DNA from: Calendula officinalis
Lineage: Eukaryota > Streptophyta > Magnoliopsida > Asterales > Asteraceae
Direction of reading: 5' to 3'
Assembly: GCA_963853835.1 (NCBI GenBank)
Contig: OY970823.1
Coordinates: 6,590,001 to 6,654,000, forward strand
DNA: 64,000 nt
The notes below the pieces were generated by a model that had not been told where the DNA came from, ran no database searches, and was given only the letters and a program-made list of their open reading frames with translations. Made by a program: the position numbers and the translations under genes. This document shows, piece by piece, positions 48,051 through 59,897 of this stretch (the first letter of the stretch is position 1; the number at the start of each line of letters is the position of its first letter).

Positions 48051-50104
48051 GGTGTTGTTTGTTTTTTTTAGCAAAAATATATACGGTATGTGGACCACAT
48101 CTGCCAAGTGTTGTAGCTTCTGAGGTGGACCAATGGTCTGCATGTAACACCTCAAATTTTATAATAAAATATTTGTCCAAAATATATCATTTTATAAATA
48201 AAAGAACGGTTCCAAAATACGGATTTACAAAAACTTTTGGTATGAAAATCAGAGTATAATGTTTGGCGTTATAAAATATATCAAAACCATAGCTAAGAAA
48301 AATCCCGCTCTAGTGTTCTTCTATTCAAGGCCCCACACGTCTCTATCTACACGCACCTAAACCTTCGATCCAGAACCTGAGTACATAGCAAAACAAACAA
48401 GGAGTATGTGAGACAAGAAAGTATCGCGAGCTACATGGGTTTAGACCCCAATAATAACAAATATCATATAACATGTAAACATATATATATAGTTATCGGG
48501 ATGCTCCCGAACTAGTCACCCTATTGTGACTCTATCATCCTTGCTTTCCTAGCAATTATATCTAGTTATCGGGATGCCCCCGAACTAATTAGAACCACTT
48601 TAACTTATTAAACGGGGATCCCCCGCATAAATAAGCTTCAAGGTAAAGGCAAGAGAGAATCACCGAATCTACCTATACATGCCTTACTCGCCGGACTACC
48701 TCCAGTTAGCAAGACTACTATCATGGAATGGGTCGATAGGGATCCGCCCAAATGCTCCCCATTCCATATCCTCATGACCGGGATCCCTCGCATCATCACA
48801 TCGTCTCATCCTTACTATAACTCAAGAGTTATTTCAATCAAAGCCTTCGGCTATCACATTAATCATCAAACAAGTTAGTTAACTATATTCAACAATATAT
48901 AACTAACTCCATATACTAGAATCCTACACAATAATCAAATAGACTCAACATATGTAAACGAAATGTATTTCATGGCTATGTACTCGGTAAAATCCACACG
49001 TACTCGCCTTAGCAATTCTTGCACCAAATGTGTTCTTCAAACACAATCCTTTGCTTCAACAATTGAACACCCTTCCAAGACTTCTCCAAAAGCCTAATAT
49101 AACAATCACAAGTTGTTCTACATCACATACTACTAATAATAAGCCCTTTTATCATTAGAAACCCTTTAATAACACTTTCCCCAAATTTTGGTGATTTCCA
49201 AAATCCTAGGTTTAACCAAATCTTAAGATTCTTACAAATCTTAACCATACACTTGTTTCCTTTGTTAAAATACCATCTATTAAGTATATACAACCTTTAT
49301 TTAACCATCAATCAAAAACCCAAGAACTAGGGTTTGACAAATCAAGCATTTCATCCATAGATTCAAGCTACAATGAACAAGGAGTGGAGATTTACCTTTA
49401 ATCTTCCCTTAGGAGTAAAATCACCTAAGATTTGATGATAAATCAACCTCAAACAGCCCTTGCACTCAAAAATAGCCAAAGAGAGAAAACTAGGGTTTGC
49501 AATGGTATTTAATGGTTGAAACCCGCATTAAATACAGCTATCGCAGACTTCGCGCCGCGAACTAGCTTGAACACGTGTTTTTTGCGATCGGGAACCCAAT
49601 GCGAACCCGTCGTGAACTCCAAGTCTCAGAACCCAAAAATCTCTGCCGACCCTTCGCGTTCGTGAACTCCCGTTCGCGTCGCGAACTACTCAGTGCAGCA
49701 AGGCTGCAACTTTTTGTTGTCCAATTCGACCCGGTTTCGACCTTAACCATATCAAACGATGTCCAAATGACACGAAACCAATTTCCACGTGTTTTTAAAT
49801 GATTTATCCATGTATTCATAATTATCATATTTTTACATAATTTATTTATTTACAAATTCGGGTCGTTACACTGCAGTCTGCAAGAAAACTGATGTTTTTT
49901 TTTTTAAAATCTGCACATTTGAGGACCATGTTTAAGGGGTGGTAAATATAGGGCCAAATTGACAACAAAACTGAGGACCATGTTTGAGGGTACAATTCGC
50001 CCGTGACGGAGAGAGGGAGGCGGCGGAGAAAGAGCGAGCGACAGAGAGAGAGAGCGGGGGGGGGGGGGGGGAGATAGTAAGAGAGACGGATGGAGATGGG
50101 GAGC

Positions 50105-50154
<50 letters not shown>

Positions 50155-50516
50155 CGTAGATAAGGGTTACCTTTTGTCTTTAACGGAGGGGGAGATGGCG
50201 ACAAAGACTTCTCCGGTGAAGGAGGTGCCCGCCGGAGTTGGGCTAAAGTTGGAGAAACTCAGTGGGAGGAGTGCGGGAGAATTAACGGGAAGGACAGAGA
50301 ACATCCTACTTTTTTACTTTTTCTTTTTTAATGTTAGAAGACCGAAGAAGCTACTGCCCAACTCTTCTTGGGGAAGACCTTTCCACCTTAGGCAGAGATA
50401 ATAAGGTATGCGAGATTCCGAAAAACAAACATCTGTTGCAAGTCTTTTCTGCGCGTAGTCTGGGCCGCAAAGACAAAAGACCCAGGAATACCTTATAGCA
50501 AAAAACAAACAACACC
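48051..50516. mobile_element. Harbinger-type MITE containing a gypsy solo LTR
   Basis: Ends GGTGTTGTTTGTTTTTTT and, reversed from the right, GGTGTTGTTTGTTTTTTG, flanked by TAA at 48048-48050 and 50517-50519. Its own sequence is 48051-48142 plus 49871-50516 and includes a G15 run near 50056 and a (GA)n repeat at 50107-50150. The open reading through the (GA)n region is low-complexity and not a gene. Confidence 0.8.
48143..49870 (-). mobile_element. Gypsy solo LTR with CTGCA target duplication
   Basis: It starts TGTAACACCTC and ends CGGGTCGTTACA in plus orientation, 1728 bp, with a perfect 5-bp duplication CTGCA at 48138-48142 and 49871-49875. No internal domain is left, so recombination between two LTRs removed it. 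On the minus strand it resembles the LTR at 51136-52963 in order of text. Confidence 0.88.
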
Positions 50517-50619
50517 TAAATCAAGGAAAGGCCACATGTATTATATATTCATGTGGTCAAATGACAGACGATAGTCATACAAAATACAAATTAGAAAATT
50601 AGAATAATTCAAACAAATA

Positions 50620-51130
50620 TGAAAGCCGCACAAGATAGGCAAAAGAGTTATTCGGGTTTGAAAAAGCGACCTTATGATTTGAATGTTGGTGATATGGCGA
50701 TGGTGTCGCCTTGGAAAGGCGTATATTCAATTAGAAAGGAAAGCTTAGTCCACGGTATGTTGGATCGTTTAGGATCCTGAAGAGGATTGGACTTCAAGCT
50801 TTCAAGCTTGAACTTCCACCGAGTTGCAAGGTGCTCACGACACGTTTCGTGTATGTTATTTGAATAAATTCTTGGGGGAGGTGGAAAATGTGATTCCACT
50901 TCGATATTTGCAGGTCGATGCACCCAATCGGTTGATTAAAAAACCCGACGCCATTTTGGAGTTGCAAACGAAGAAACTGAGGAACAAAGAGATCGAACTA
51001 GTGTTGCTCAAGTGGAAGCATTCCCTTGGACCAAATTTGACTTGGGAGGTCAAAGAAGAAATGAAAAAGCTCTACCCGTATTTTGTAGATTATGATGCGA
51101 TTTCGAGGACGGAATCCTCTTTAGGAGTAG
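50620..51130 (+). pseudogene. Gypsy integrase C-terminus and chromodomain-like tail
   Basis: The translation shows KKRPYDLNVGDMAMVSPWKG, the basic segment before the GPY/F module, then after a stop near 50778 and frame changes DTFRVCYLNKFLG, a decayed form of the 'HNTFHVSNLKK' stretch, and a chromodomain-like end with VLLKWKHSLGPNLTWEVKEEM. Chromovirus-type Ty3/gypsy polyproteins end this way. The rest of the element upstream is missing and the frame is broken. Confidence 0.75.
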
Positions 51131-51135
51131 ATAGT

Positions 51136-52963
51136 TGTAACAACCGGATATTTTTTTCGCATTTATATTATTAAAATTCAGGATATATGTGAATTATGTT
51201 ATTAATGTTAGATTATATCTTTTGTTGTGTTATATTGAATAGTTGGATGTTTTTGACTCGTGTTAATCGGAAACGGGTCAAAACTTGAAAACTACCAGGT
51301 TTGGAAAGTGAGAAATGGTGCAAGAGGAAGTTCGTGGTGCGAACTAGGCATTCGCGGCGTGACTAAGTGGACAGAGTTTTGTTTTGGCGATCGCGAAGTT
51401 TTTGGTGGGGCGCGAACCCGAGGTCGCGCCAGGAGTCGCAGCGTGAACCAAGACGGGAAGTCCGGTGGGTTTAAGGATCGCGACTCGAGGTTAGGCACGA
51501 AGGGGGCAAGCACGCGCATCTTCGTGGCGCGAAAAAGGTCTAAACAGATTTAAATATGGGTTGGACTAGGGTTTATGCTAATTTTTTTCCTAAAACCCTA
51601 GCAGCTGATTTCAAGGAAGAAGAGGACATTTTTGGTGTTCTTGAGCTCAAATCTTCACCATCTTTGGAGGTTTAGACATCAAAGGTAATGATTCTTGATT
51701 GTTGATGTTATCTAGTTAGTTTATGAGTTTTATTTGGGGAAACATGGTGGTTTGGACAACCTACCATGAATCTTTGGGGAAGATGATTATGAAGAGTGTA
51801 AAACACTCATGGTTAGCTTAAGAACCCCGTGTTCTTGCTAGATTTGTGATTAGTTGATGAACACCTTGAGCTAGTGGTTTAAGATTCCACCAAGTTGGAT
51901 GAACTTGGTGTTTAAGAATATTATTATGGGTTGATTAGTAACTAGTTATGGTTAATAACTAGATTATGTGGATATTATGATGATAGATCGAAAAAACCTA
52001 AGGATTGGAGGTTCTCCTATGCTCAAGGAGTAAGGATTCGTGTTTCTTAACATAATTTTGGATAGCTTTTGCTATGGTGAGTACATGAGACTTTTGCTGA
52101 GTACATAGTAAAATAATTTTAAATGATTAAAATTCTTAAACGAGTCTTTATTAAATAAATATTTTTAATAAAGGAAATGATTGAATTGTTTATATGCTTA
52201 TGAACTGAATTGTTGATTATGATGATTAAGTTCTAGTATTATGATACGATGAATGAGTTGGAACTATGGCTCAAGATTGATGAACTGGTTATGTGTTAAT
52301 TAAATATCTGGATAACGATAACTCATTTATGGGGAGATGTAAGATTACTACTTGGGGTGGTCCCTCCTTATGCAAGGGTGAGATATCTATGTGAATGATA
52401 ACCCAATAATAGAGGGACTAGGATAACCCGATAAAAAGGGGGAGAATGATAACCCGTGATGCGGGGGAATTGATTACCTTGGTGAGTTTGGAGGCATTCC
52501 AATTACCTTGAAATCTTGATATCATAACCTACATCGGGGGAGTTGGCTTCGGGAAACCGTCGCGTATGTGTGAGCTTAAGGCAAGCTCGTGATTATGTTT
52601 GACGTATGTGCAATGTGATGATTATTTAAATACTATTTTATTGCAAATATATATTATCGGGTGTAAAACTCATATTTCTCACGACACTATTTTGTCTCAC
52701 GTACTACGTTTGTTTTTATGGCTATGTACTCAGGTTCGGGAACGAAAGGATAAGCGAGCTGTAGATTACCTTGGAACTTTTTAGCTCGGTGTTCTTCTAT
52801 AATCTCTTAGATCATGGAATAGATACGTTTTGTAACACCATTTTTTTATACTCTGATAATATTTCTGACGGTTTTTATGTAATCAAATTTTTGACATACT
52901 CGGTTTTGTAATATTTTACTTTTAATATTATTATAAATTGATTTGAAATATTGAAGTATTACA
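51136..52963 (+). repeat. Gypsy 3' LTR, 1.83 kb
   Basis: TGTAACAACCGG follows the pol end by a purine-rich spacer (GGAGTAGATAG), and the LTR ends GAAGTATTACA. After it the 175-bp tandem repeat resumes. It belongs to the same broad family as the solo LTR at 48143-49870, but the two are clearly diverged. Confidence 0.75.
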
Positions 52964-53420
52964 CACACTTATTAGGAGTGTTGGCAACTCTTTGCTAAAT
53001 TGCATGTGACAAAATACCAAAAAATAACATTTGTTGTGTGACTAATTATCATAAAATGTCACACAAGCATAAAATTTATGCGGTCATTGGACGAACAATA
53101 GTAATGCAAAGTAAATATTTACTTCACTTTATAAAGCATATGCTAACACTTATTATTAGTTTCGGCCACTTTTGCCTTAATTGCATGTGACTTAATCCCA
53201 AAAAAAATCGTTTAGTGACTAAATTTTCGCAAATGCCACATGTATTATATATTTATCTAATGCCGGGCAATATTCAAACAATATACACATTTACTTGACG
53301 TTAACATATCGTCACATATTTTAATGTTTTGGATAATATTTTTTAATGGATATAGTCACTAAATCACTAATTATGGTCACTCGACATTTAGTCGTACATA
53401 CGCTGAAAACGCAAGTGTGA

Positions 53421-54479
53421 TTATATGTATATCGTCACACTTTTTTGGTGTAACGAAATCGCAGATTTGTTGTTGTCATAGGAAGCCTAGGACGGCATGC
53501 GTACTATGTTCTCTTACGATTTCATGGCGTTTTCATGTAAAAGGACATACACTAAGGAATGTACGCACCTTTTCATTCACAAGCACAAATTTCTCTCATG
53601 TGTTTGTTAGAAAATGTTAATTTTGTGGTTCCATACTTCCATTAAAAAATCAACTCACTTGCTAAAACAATACATCTTACTCATGAAATTTTAAAATTAA
53701 AATATTTTGTTCCCTAAAACAAAGCAAACATATAAATAAAAGAAGTTGCATAACAAATAATATTAAAAATTGGATCATACGTCATGCTAGTTCCCATTGG
53801 CAGTTTAGACTTTTTGATTTCAGAATATTTTTGTGGTGGATATTTCAAACAAGACTAAGGAGATTCTAGAATCCAAATACCATTTTATAAAGAAGTTTTT
53901 TTTCAACTGGTTATAAAATATTACTTTTTCCGTTTTAAAACAAAACATACATTAGAAGTTTATATGTCTTTTAAAGAAAAAGATTATATTGAATATCAGA
54001 TTAGATTAAACTAGATAATTAATGGAAGATAGGTTTCACATATTTTAACTAAAGTGAGTTTAATTATATTTAAAAGTCAAAATAAGAGTAAATGTGTTAT
54101 ATCACATTATTAAATGAGAAAATTTTATTGTCAAATAAGGTAAGTTTTTAAATTGTATTACTTATTTTGAAAAACCCCAAAATAAAAAATATATCACTTA
54201 TTTTGAAATGAAAAAAGTACATAACTTTAATTTCATTGAACAAAGGGTTGTAAAAAGTGGTAACGTCAAGAAGTAGTGCCAACGGTGATGGTGCTAGGTG
54301 TGGTGTAATATAAGATATGATAAGATGTATTTTGTGGTTTTTTTTTTGTGTGCATATTATGAAAGTTGAGGTTTTAATATATAAAAATGATAATATAAAT
54401 ATTTATAAATTTAGGTGTAGCATTTTTTTTGTAAATTTGATATATGGATTATCATATAAATCAGTAAAGCTATATATTT
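53421..54479. other. AT-rich spacer, no gene seen
   Basis: I find no coding sequence, RNA gene or clear repeat end. Open stretches at 53417-53620 and 54317-54505 are short, AT-driven and without domain signs. Confidence 0.4.
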
Positions 54480-55282
54480 TTAGAATTTCATATATATTTA
54501 TATAAATTATATAAAAAATATTATTTTAAGTCATATTTAAAAAATATTTGTGACTCATCATAACTTGAGACTTTATGATACCGTTACATGGCACCTTACG
54601 TTTTTTATAAACTTGATTGAATGAAACATCTTCATTTTTTTATTATTGATATCAAGTGTATAAATATTAGCATTAAGATTAATTTCTCTTAATTTATATA
54701 ACATAATCTACTGAGAAGGGCGTCTCCGAGATTCTGAATGCCCTGTACGAATATATGAAAATGGGCCCCCTAAATACAATATTTATATAAAAAGTTACAA
54801 ATTCTAATTTTTTGTATTAAATTATAAAATTGGCTTAAAATTTTAAGGCTATACATAAGATACATAAAAAAATTGGGCCCCTAAAAATTGTGGGCCATGT
54901 GCGGCTGCACCTCATGCACCTCCTCAAAGACACTCTTGTCTATTGCTTTGGTGACAGTTAGACTATTTTCTTTACACTAGTAAGATATATAATCTCACAA
55001 AGATTTTTCGCACATAAAATTCTTCATAACATAATTTGAATATTAATAAAATTTGTATGATCCAACATGGAACAATACTTGACTAGAAAGAATAATCCTT
55101 TAAACCGGGTATAAAATGCAAGTAATTTTAGTGATAAAATAGTAATTAGTTCATTGCATTAATTAACTATATAAAATTTTAGTTAAGGTGAACAATGACT
55201 TTTTGTCATTTTGTGCTAAAATCCCGTATTGAATATATTATAAAACAATTCATTTAATAACCAAAAATCTTTCCTACTGAAA

Positions 55283-55352
55283 TGGTAGTCGCGCGCCTTT
55301 CACATTTACCCCCTTTGCCAGAACCCCGGCTTCGATCCCCACCGGAAGCTAT
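55283..55352 (+). repeat. tRNA-like (SINE-type) remnant, copy A
   Basis: TGGTAGTCGCGCGCC resembles a pol III A box, and GGCTTCGATCC about 45 bases later resembles a B box. The D and T arms do not fold as a real tRNA. The same block is in copy B near 60701-60770. No tail or target duplication was identified. Confidence 0.35.
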
Positions 55353-56402
55353 TTATTTCAAGTTTTGCTAAATTAATTTTTTCTGAAATGACAATTCACA
55401 CGTGAACTTTAATATTTGATATCTATAGTTTTTTTTAAAATAATGATTTCCATCAAAACCTGTATGTTTCTATATAACTAATAAATTACTACATAACTAA
55501 ATTATTATAATAATTTTTCTTTTTATACAATAAATTTTATTAATGCCTTTTATTTTTATTTTTATTAAATTATTAATATTATTATTAATAATTTCCTATA
55601 CTAAATTAGTTTTAAAGAGGCTTAACTTTTTAAGATAACAAATTATATGATCTCATTTTAGCATAAAGTTTTTTGATTGGCATGAGTATCACAAAATCGT
55701 ACACAATGTAATACTAATGGCTACGAATCGACATAATAAGTAATGTTGATAACAATGTAAATACAATCAGTAGAATAACCCAGACTACGCTTATAACTAA
55801 ACGTTGTAACAATTGCAACATTTACTTATTTAAATTATCTTTTGGATGTTGTATAAAAATCTAAACGGCATCGCGCGAGGTATTTTACACTAGTTTATGA
55901 CAATTTTGTTATAACTTAAAACATTTCCGGCTTCCAACCATATTAGAATTTAGAAGGGCTTATCGTGTAAAAAGTTAACTTATCAATTTATTATTAATGT
56001 TATAATCTTCATACTTTTTTTTCATACTTATTTCATATACCTTAATTTAAACTTATCATTAATGTTGTAATTTTGAGTTTATTAGCTTAAATAAATTTAA
56101 ATTTAAGCTTATTAAGCTAATAAGCTTAAAAACACCTTCAGTAAGTTTCTCAAACATGTCCTTAGTGTTATTAATTTACTTTGATTTTAGGATCTCGCTC
56201 ACTTAGCATCGGTGTTGTTAGACCGATCAGTTCTCCTTTAGTAGCTTTCCTTGAACCAACATGATTGGCATGATGGTGTCAGTTGGGGAGTTGGTCGTTT
56301 TAGTGTGCTGAAATGTAAAAAGAATATAGTGCCAGTATTGTCTATTGTATTGATATTCTGTTCTAATTTGTGTATATGTGTATTTTATGTGTAAAACATA
56401 AA

Positions 56403-57082
56403 GGTGATGTTTGTTTTTTAAGAGGAAATACGTCTGCAGTCTGCGGACCAAACTGCAGAGAAGATTTAGACCAAATGTCTGCAGTTTATAAGAAAAAGAC
56501 GATTTGTTTTTCAATGTCTGCGGACTAAATATGTTTTTCTAGTGGCGGGATTGGTGGTGGTGTGTGGGGTGGGTGGTGGTGGTTGTGGTGGTGGTAGGTG
56601 GTGGTGGAGGCGACAGTAGGTGGTGGCGGTAGGTGGTGGTGGAGGAAGTAGGTGGTGTGTGTTGGTGGCAGGCGGTGGTGGTGGTAGTGGCGGGTGTGGT
56701 GGTGGTGGCGGTAGGTGGTGGTGGAGGTTGATGGTGGTGGTGGTGGTGGTAAGAGTGGTGGTCGTAGGTGGTGAGGGTGGGTGGTAGGTGGTGGCGGTGG
56801 CGGTGGTAGGTTGTGGTGGGCGGTGGTGACGGTAGGTGGTGGTGGGTGGTGGCTATGGATGGTAGTGGTAGTGGTGGTGAATAAACTCTTTTTTTTTGTT
56901 GAACTAAAATGTCTTCTAAATTTGGAAGACTATGGTATAAGTCTTTCACAGTAAACCACAAAAAGACTTTTCCTCATCTTCCGACTTCCAAAAAACAAAC
57001 GCTCATTTTCCTAAATGTCTTTCGCCTGCAGACATAAGACCTCAACAAGACTTTTTGCCAAAAAATAAATGTAGTATAAAGG
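56403..57082. mobile_element. Decayed Harbinger-like MITE with GGT-rich centre, copy A
   Basis: The left end GGTGATGTTTGTTTTTT resembles the MITE end at 48051, and the right end, reversed, reads CTACATTTATTTTTT. TAA-like flanks are present but ambiguous. The centre (about 56541-56880) is an irregular GGTGGT minisatellite. The copy-B counterpart is about 61821-62499. Confidence 0.4.
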
Positions 57083-57116
57083 TATTATCGGCATCAATAT
57101 GCCAGTTAAGTATTAA

Positions 57117-58074
57117 CTCACTGACATTAAACTGATTTACAAAATAATTTGGACTGAGTTGTCCGAAATGGCTTGAACTCGTGTACGCCCGAGCGACCTG
57201 CAGACACGAATGCATCTCCAAAATTCTGGGCTTGTGCGGGTCAATTTTTGCACCTCATCGACACTGGAGTTGTCTCGTGCTGACCTCCTCAGTACTGATT
57301 TTTTCATACTAACCACCTCAGTACTGAACCGATCAATACCGACCTCCTCGCACTGAGTGTTCGACGTGTACTGCGCTGCAGTACTGACCTGCACTGAGCT
57401 GCTGTCTGATACTGACCTGCACAGCTGCTGTCTGATACTGACCTGCGCAGCTGCAGTCTCATACTGACCTGTGCAGACTGCAGTACTGAGCTGCTGCACT
57501 GACTTCCAATACTGAGTACGTATACTGAGTTCTCGTACTGACCTGCGGGACTGACCAGACGCTGGCAGTTACGAAAATACAGCAGTAAAGGTTGTTTACT
57601 GTTTTGATTTCTTGTTTAATTGTATTAAATGCAACTAATGTTTTGATTAATCATCACTTGGCATTCTAAACTATAAATAGAGACCTTGAATCTCATTTGT
57701 AGACACACCTTCACCCACTTCTCTTCTAAATCACAACTTTATTTCTTGAAAACACTCTATTTTCGGTGAGTGTTCGGGCTAGGATTATATCCGGTAGTGT
57801 AAAACTACTCGGTTATTTTACCCTGGGAGATAGACGACGAATCTATTTTATGGGGATCGTGAATTTCACGAGACTCAACCAAAACGTTTGTTACTTGTTT
57901 GTTCTATTTATTTTGTTTCAATCTTTTGTAAACGTTTTCGTCGATTTCCCTTATTTTAATTGTATTTTATTAATGAAAATTTGTATTAGCTCCTACAAAC
58001 TTAAAATATATTTTTTTTCCGGATTTCGCTCGTTAATAGCATAGATTCGGAAAAAGTGGTGATTGAAACGTTTT
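57117..58074 (+). repeat. Copia LTR/leader region, copy A
   Basis: A TACTGACCTGC-rich stretch contains a 26-bp unit repeated three times (57399-57424, 57425-57450, 57451-57476), then a TATA box TATAAATA at 57672-57679 and a leader with 'gtgttcgggctaggatta'. This looks like an LTR promoter feeding the gag at 58437. I could not fix the LTR ends or find a primer site. The open stretch on the minus strand (57137-57499) arises from the repeats. Confidence 0.5.
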
Positions 58075-58436
58075 ATAGAACAAAAAGGTTCAATTGAGTT
58101 TTTTTTTTGTAATCAAGTTTGTTTTGGCTACTTGATTTTATCATACTTGTGAAAAGCTATAATTCTTCGGGATTTTTATCTATGGATTGCTTTGACATCT
58201 AGAATTTTGCTTTCAAAGTTTGAGAACTTTTGGAGTTTCTTATGAAACTTGTGGCTGATGGTTATAAAGTTTTGAGAGTTACAATAGTTGAAAAGATACA
58301 AGATATTCTTTGACTTCTTGAGTTGATTCCTAAAAGGATGTTACTTGAAATATATCTTTTAGCTAGTTGTATTTGAGAAACTTATATAACTTTGGATTAA
58401 GACTAATTTGTCTTATTTGTACTTTTCAGTTGAAAG

Positions 58437-59599
58437 ATGGAAAGTGGAATGGATACGCCGCTAGCATCCACCGTGTTGACTCCACCTATTGTGAATGCTA
58501 TTCCTTTGGTTGGAACCCAAGTAGCCGTGAACACCGTTGCCAACCATGCCGAAAGGCCCGAAAAGTTCAATGGGTTGAACTTTAAAAGATGGCAACAAAA
58601 GATGTTCTTCTACTTGACCACCTTGAACCTTGCAAGGTTCTTGACCGAATCCGCTCCTACGATCGTTGATGGGGAGACCGATGTTCAATCCGTGAATGCG
58701 GTAGATGCATGGAAGCATTCGGATTACATTTGTTGAAATGATGTCTTGAACGGCTTGATTGATTCTTTGTACAACGTGTATTGCAAAATAACGACGTCCA
58801 AACTCTTATGGGAGTCGTTAGATCGCAAATACAAGACCGAAGATGCCCGAACAAAGAAATTTGTCTTTGCCCGGTTCTTGGATCTCAAGATGATTGACTC
58901 AAAAACCGTAATGAGTCAAGTGCAAGAATTTCAAGTGTTGTTACATGACATACATGCCGAAGGAATGGAGCTTAGTGAGACCTTCCAAGTCGCGGCTATT
59001 ATTGAAAAGTTACCTCCTAGTTGGTTGGACTTCAAAAATTACCTTAAGCATAAGCGAAAGGAAGTGTCCAACGAAGATCTTATTGTTCGTCTTCGTATTG
59101 AAGAAGACAATAAAGTTGCTCAAAAGATTAGTTACTTGTCCGAGTCGGCAAAAGCTAATGTTATTGAGAATGGGGAATCTTCTAGGAGAAACAAAGGCAA
59201 AGATGTGGTCAAGAAAAAGAATGGTCATTTGAAACCAAAAGATGGGATTGTGAAAAAGAAATTCCACAAGTTCAATGGTACGTGCTATAATTGTGACCAA
59301 AAGGGTCATAGGGCTTCGAAATGTAAGCATCCGAAACGGGAAAATGCACATGAAGTCAATGTGGTGGAGCATAGTGATGAACATATGCAACTTGTGGCAA
59401 TGATATCCGGTATCACGGCAATGAACTCGGAAGTGAACTTGGTAGGAACTAATGATGGTGGTTTGTTCGTTGATACGGGTGCTACCCGTCATGTTTGTTT
59501 TGATCGAGCCCGCTTCACCACGTTCAAAGAGGTTGGCAATGGTGAAAAGTTGTTTATGGGGAACGCGGCGACGACCGATGTGAAAGGAGAAGGAAAGGT
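58437..59599 (+). pseudogene. Copia gag and start of protease, copy A, one in-frame stop
   Basis: From ATG 58437 the frame encodes a copia Gag with ERPEKFNGLNFKRWQQKM near residue 40, the family motif NLARFL and the UBN2-type core. A TGA at 58734-58736 interrupts it at HSDYIC*NDVLNG; a CGA-to-TGA change would explain it. The same frame then continues to a zinc knuckle CYNCDQKGHRASKC (about 59284-59325) and the protease motif DTGATRH (about 59473-59493). At 59600 the frame is cut by a reversed LTR of the gag-only family. Copy B has the same stop, so the stop predates the duplication. Confidence 0.88.
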
Positions 59600-59897
59600 T
59601 GATGGGTTTCATAACAATGATCGACCACTTGGGTCAACCTCCTAGTATGCTTGGTTCGACCATACAGACCAAGAACATGAACTTGTTCTTCACCGGTTAA
59701 AACCAACTAGCTGATTTAATCCCTAAAAGCGGAAGTGAGATTAAACCTAATCCTTAAACCCTAAAGGATTGGGATGTTGGAAATCTAGATTAGATTAACA
59801 AGAAAGAAACCTTGTACGAAAAACTCGAACACACACACATACTTGTGTGTGTTCGTCGAACACTCACCAAGAACCCTAAGGTTCTTGGTGTTCTCGT
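59600..59897 (-). repeat. LTR fragment of the gag-only family between the two copies
   Basis: Reversed, it matches the last 300 bp of the LTR ending at 17529: 'acaagttcatgttcttggt', 'aatctagatttccaacatccc' and the terminal TGATGGGTTTC against TGAAGGGTTTC. The LTR terminus lies exactly where gag of copy A stops, and the other side is cut where copy B begins. Confidence 0.82.

Larger units (their letters stand above)
47701..53420. repeat. ~175-bp tandem repeat family, split by insertions
   Basis: Units containing 'acaaaatacacatttattt', 'gcatatggtcacac', 'ttgtgtgactaa' and 'atgtcacacaa' occur at about 47757-48050, 50520-50595 and 52964-53400. They formed one block before the MITE at 48051-50516 and the gypsy remnant at about 50600-52963 were inserted. 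No transposase is visible and the class is unknown. Confidence 0.55.
54480..59599. repeat. Segmental duplication, copy A
   Basis: This 5.1-kb segment recurs from 59898 to the window end with only scattered substitutions (for example 'ctactgagaag' against 'ctactgacaag' near 54711/60129). It spans AT-rich DNA, a SINE-like remnant, a MITE-like GGT-rich block, a copia LTR region and gag. Copy A has 349 bp (57726-58074) that copy B lacks. Confidence 0.92.

Noticed and set aside
50090..50401. Arg-Glu repeat protein and, reversed, Ser-Leu repeat protein
   Set aside because: Both are readings of the (GA)n tract within a MITE.
55283..55352. Functional tRNA gene
   Set aside because: A- and B-box-like words are present but the arms do not pair into a cloverleaf.
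56539..56961. His/Pro/Thr-rich 140-codon open frame
   Set aside because: It is the reverse reading of a GGT-rich minisatellite.
57137..57499. 120-codon open frame on the minus strand, also at 62555-62917
   Set aside because: It comes from short TACTGAC repeats in an LTR; no domain, and its presence in both copies only reflects the duplication.
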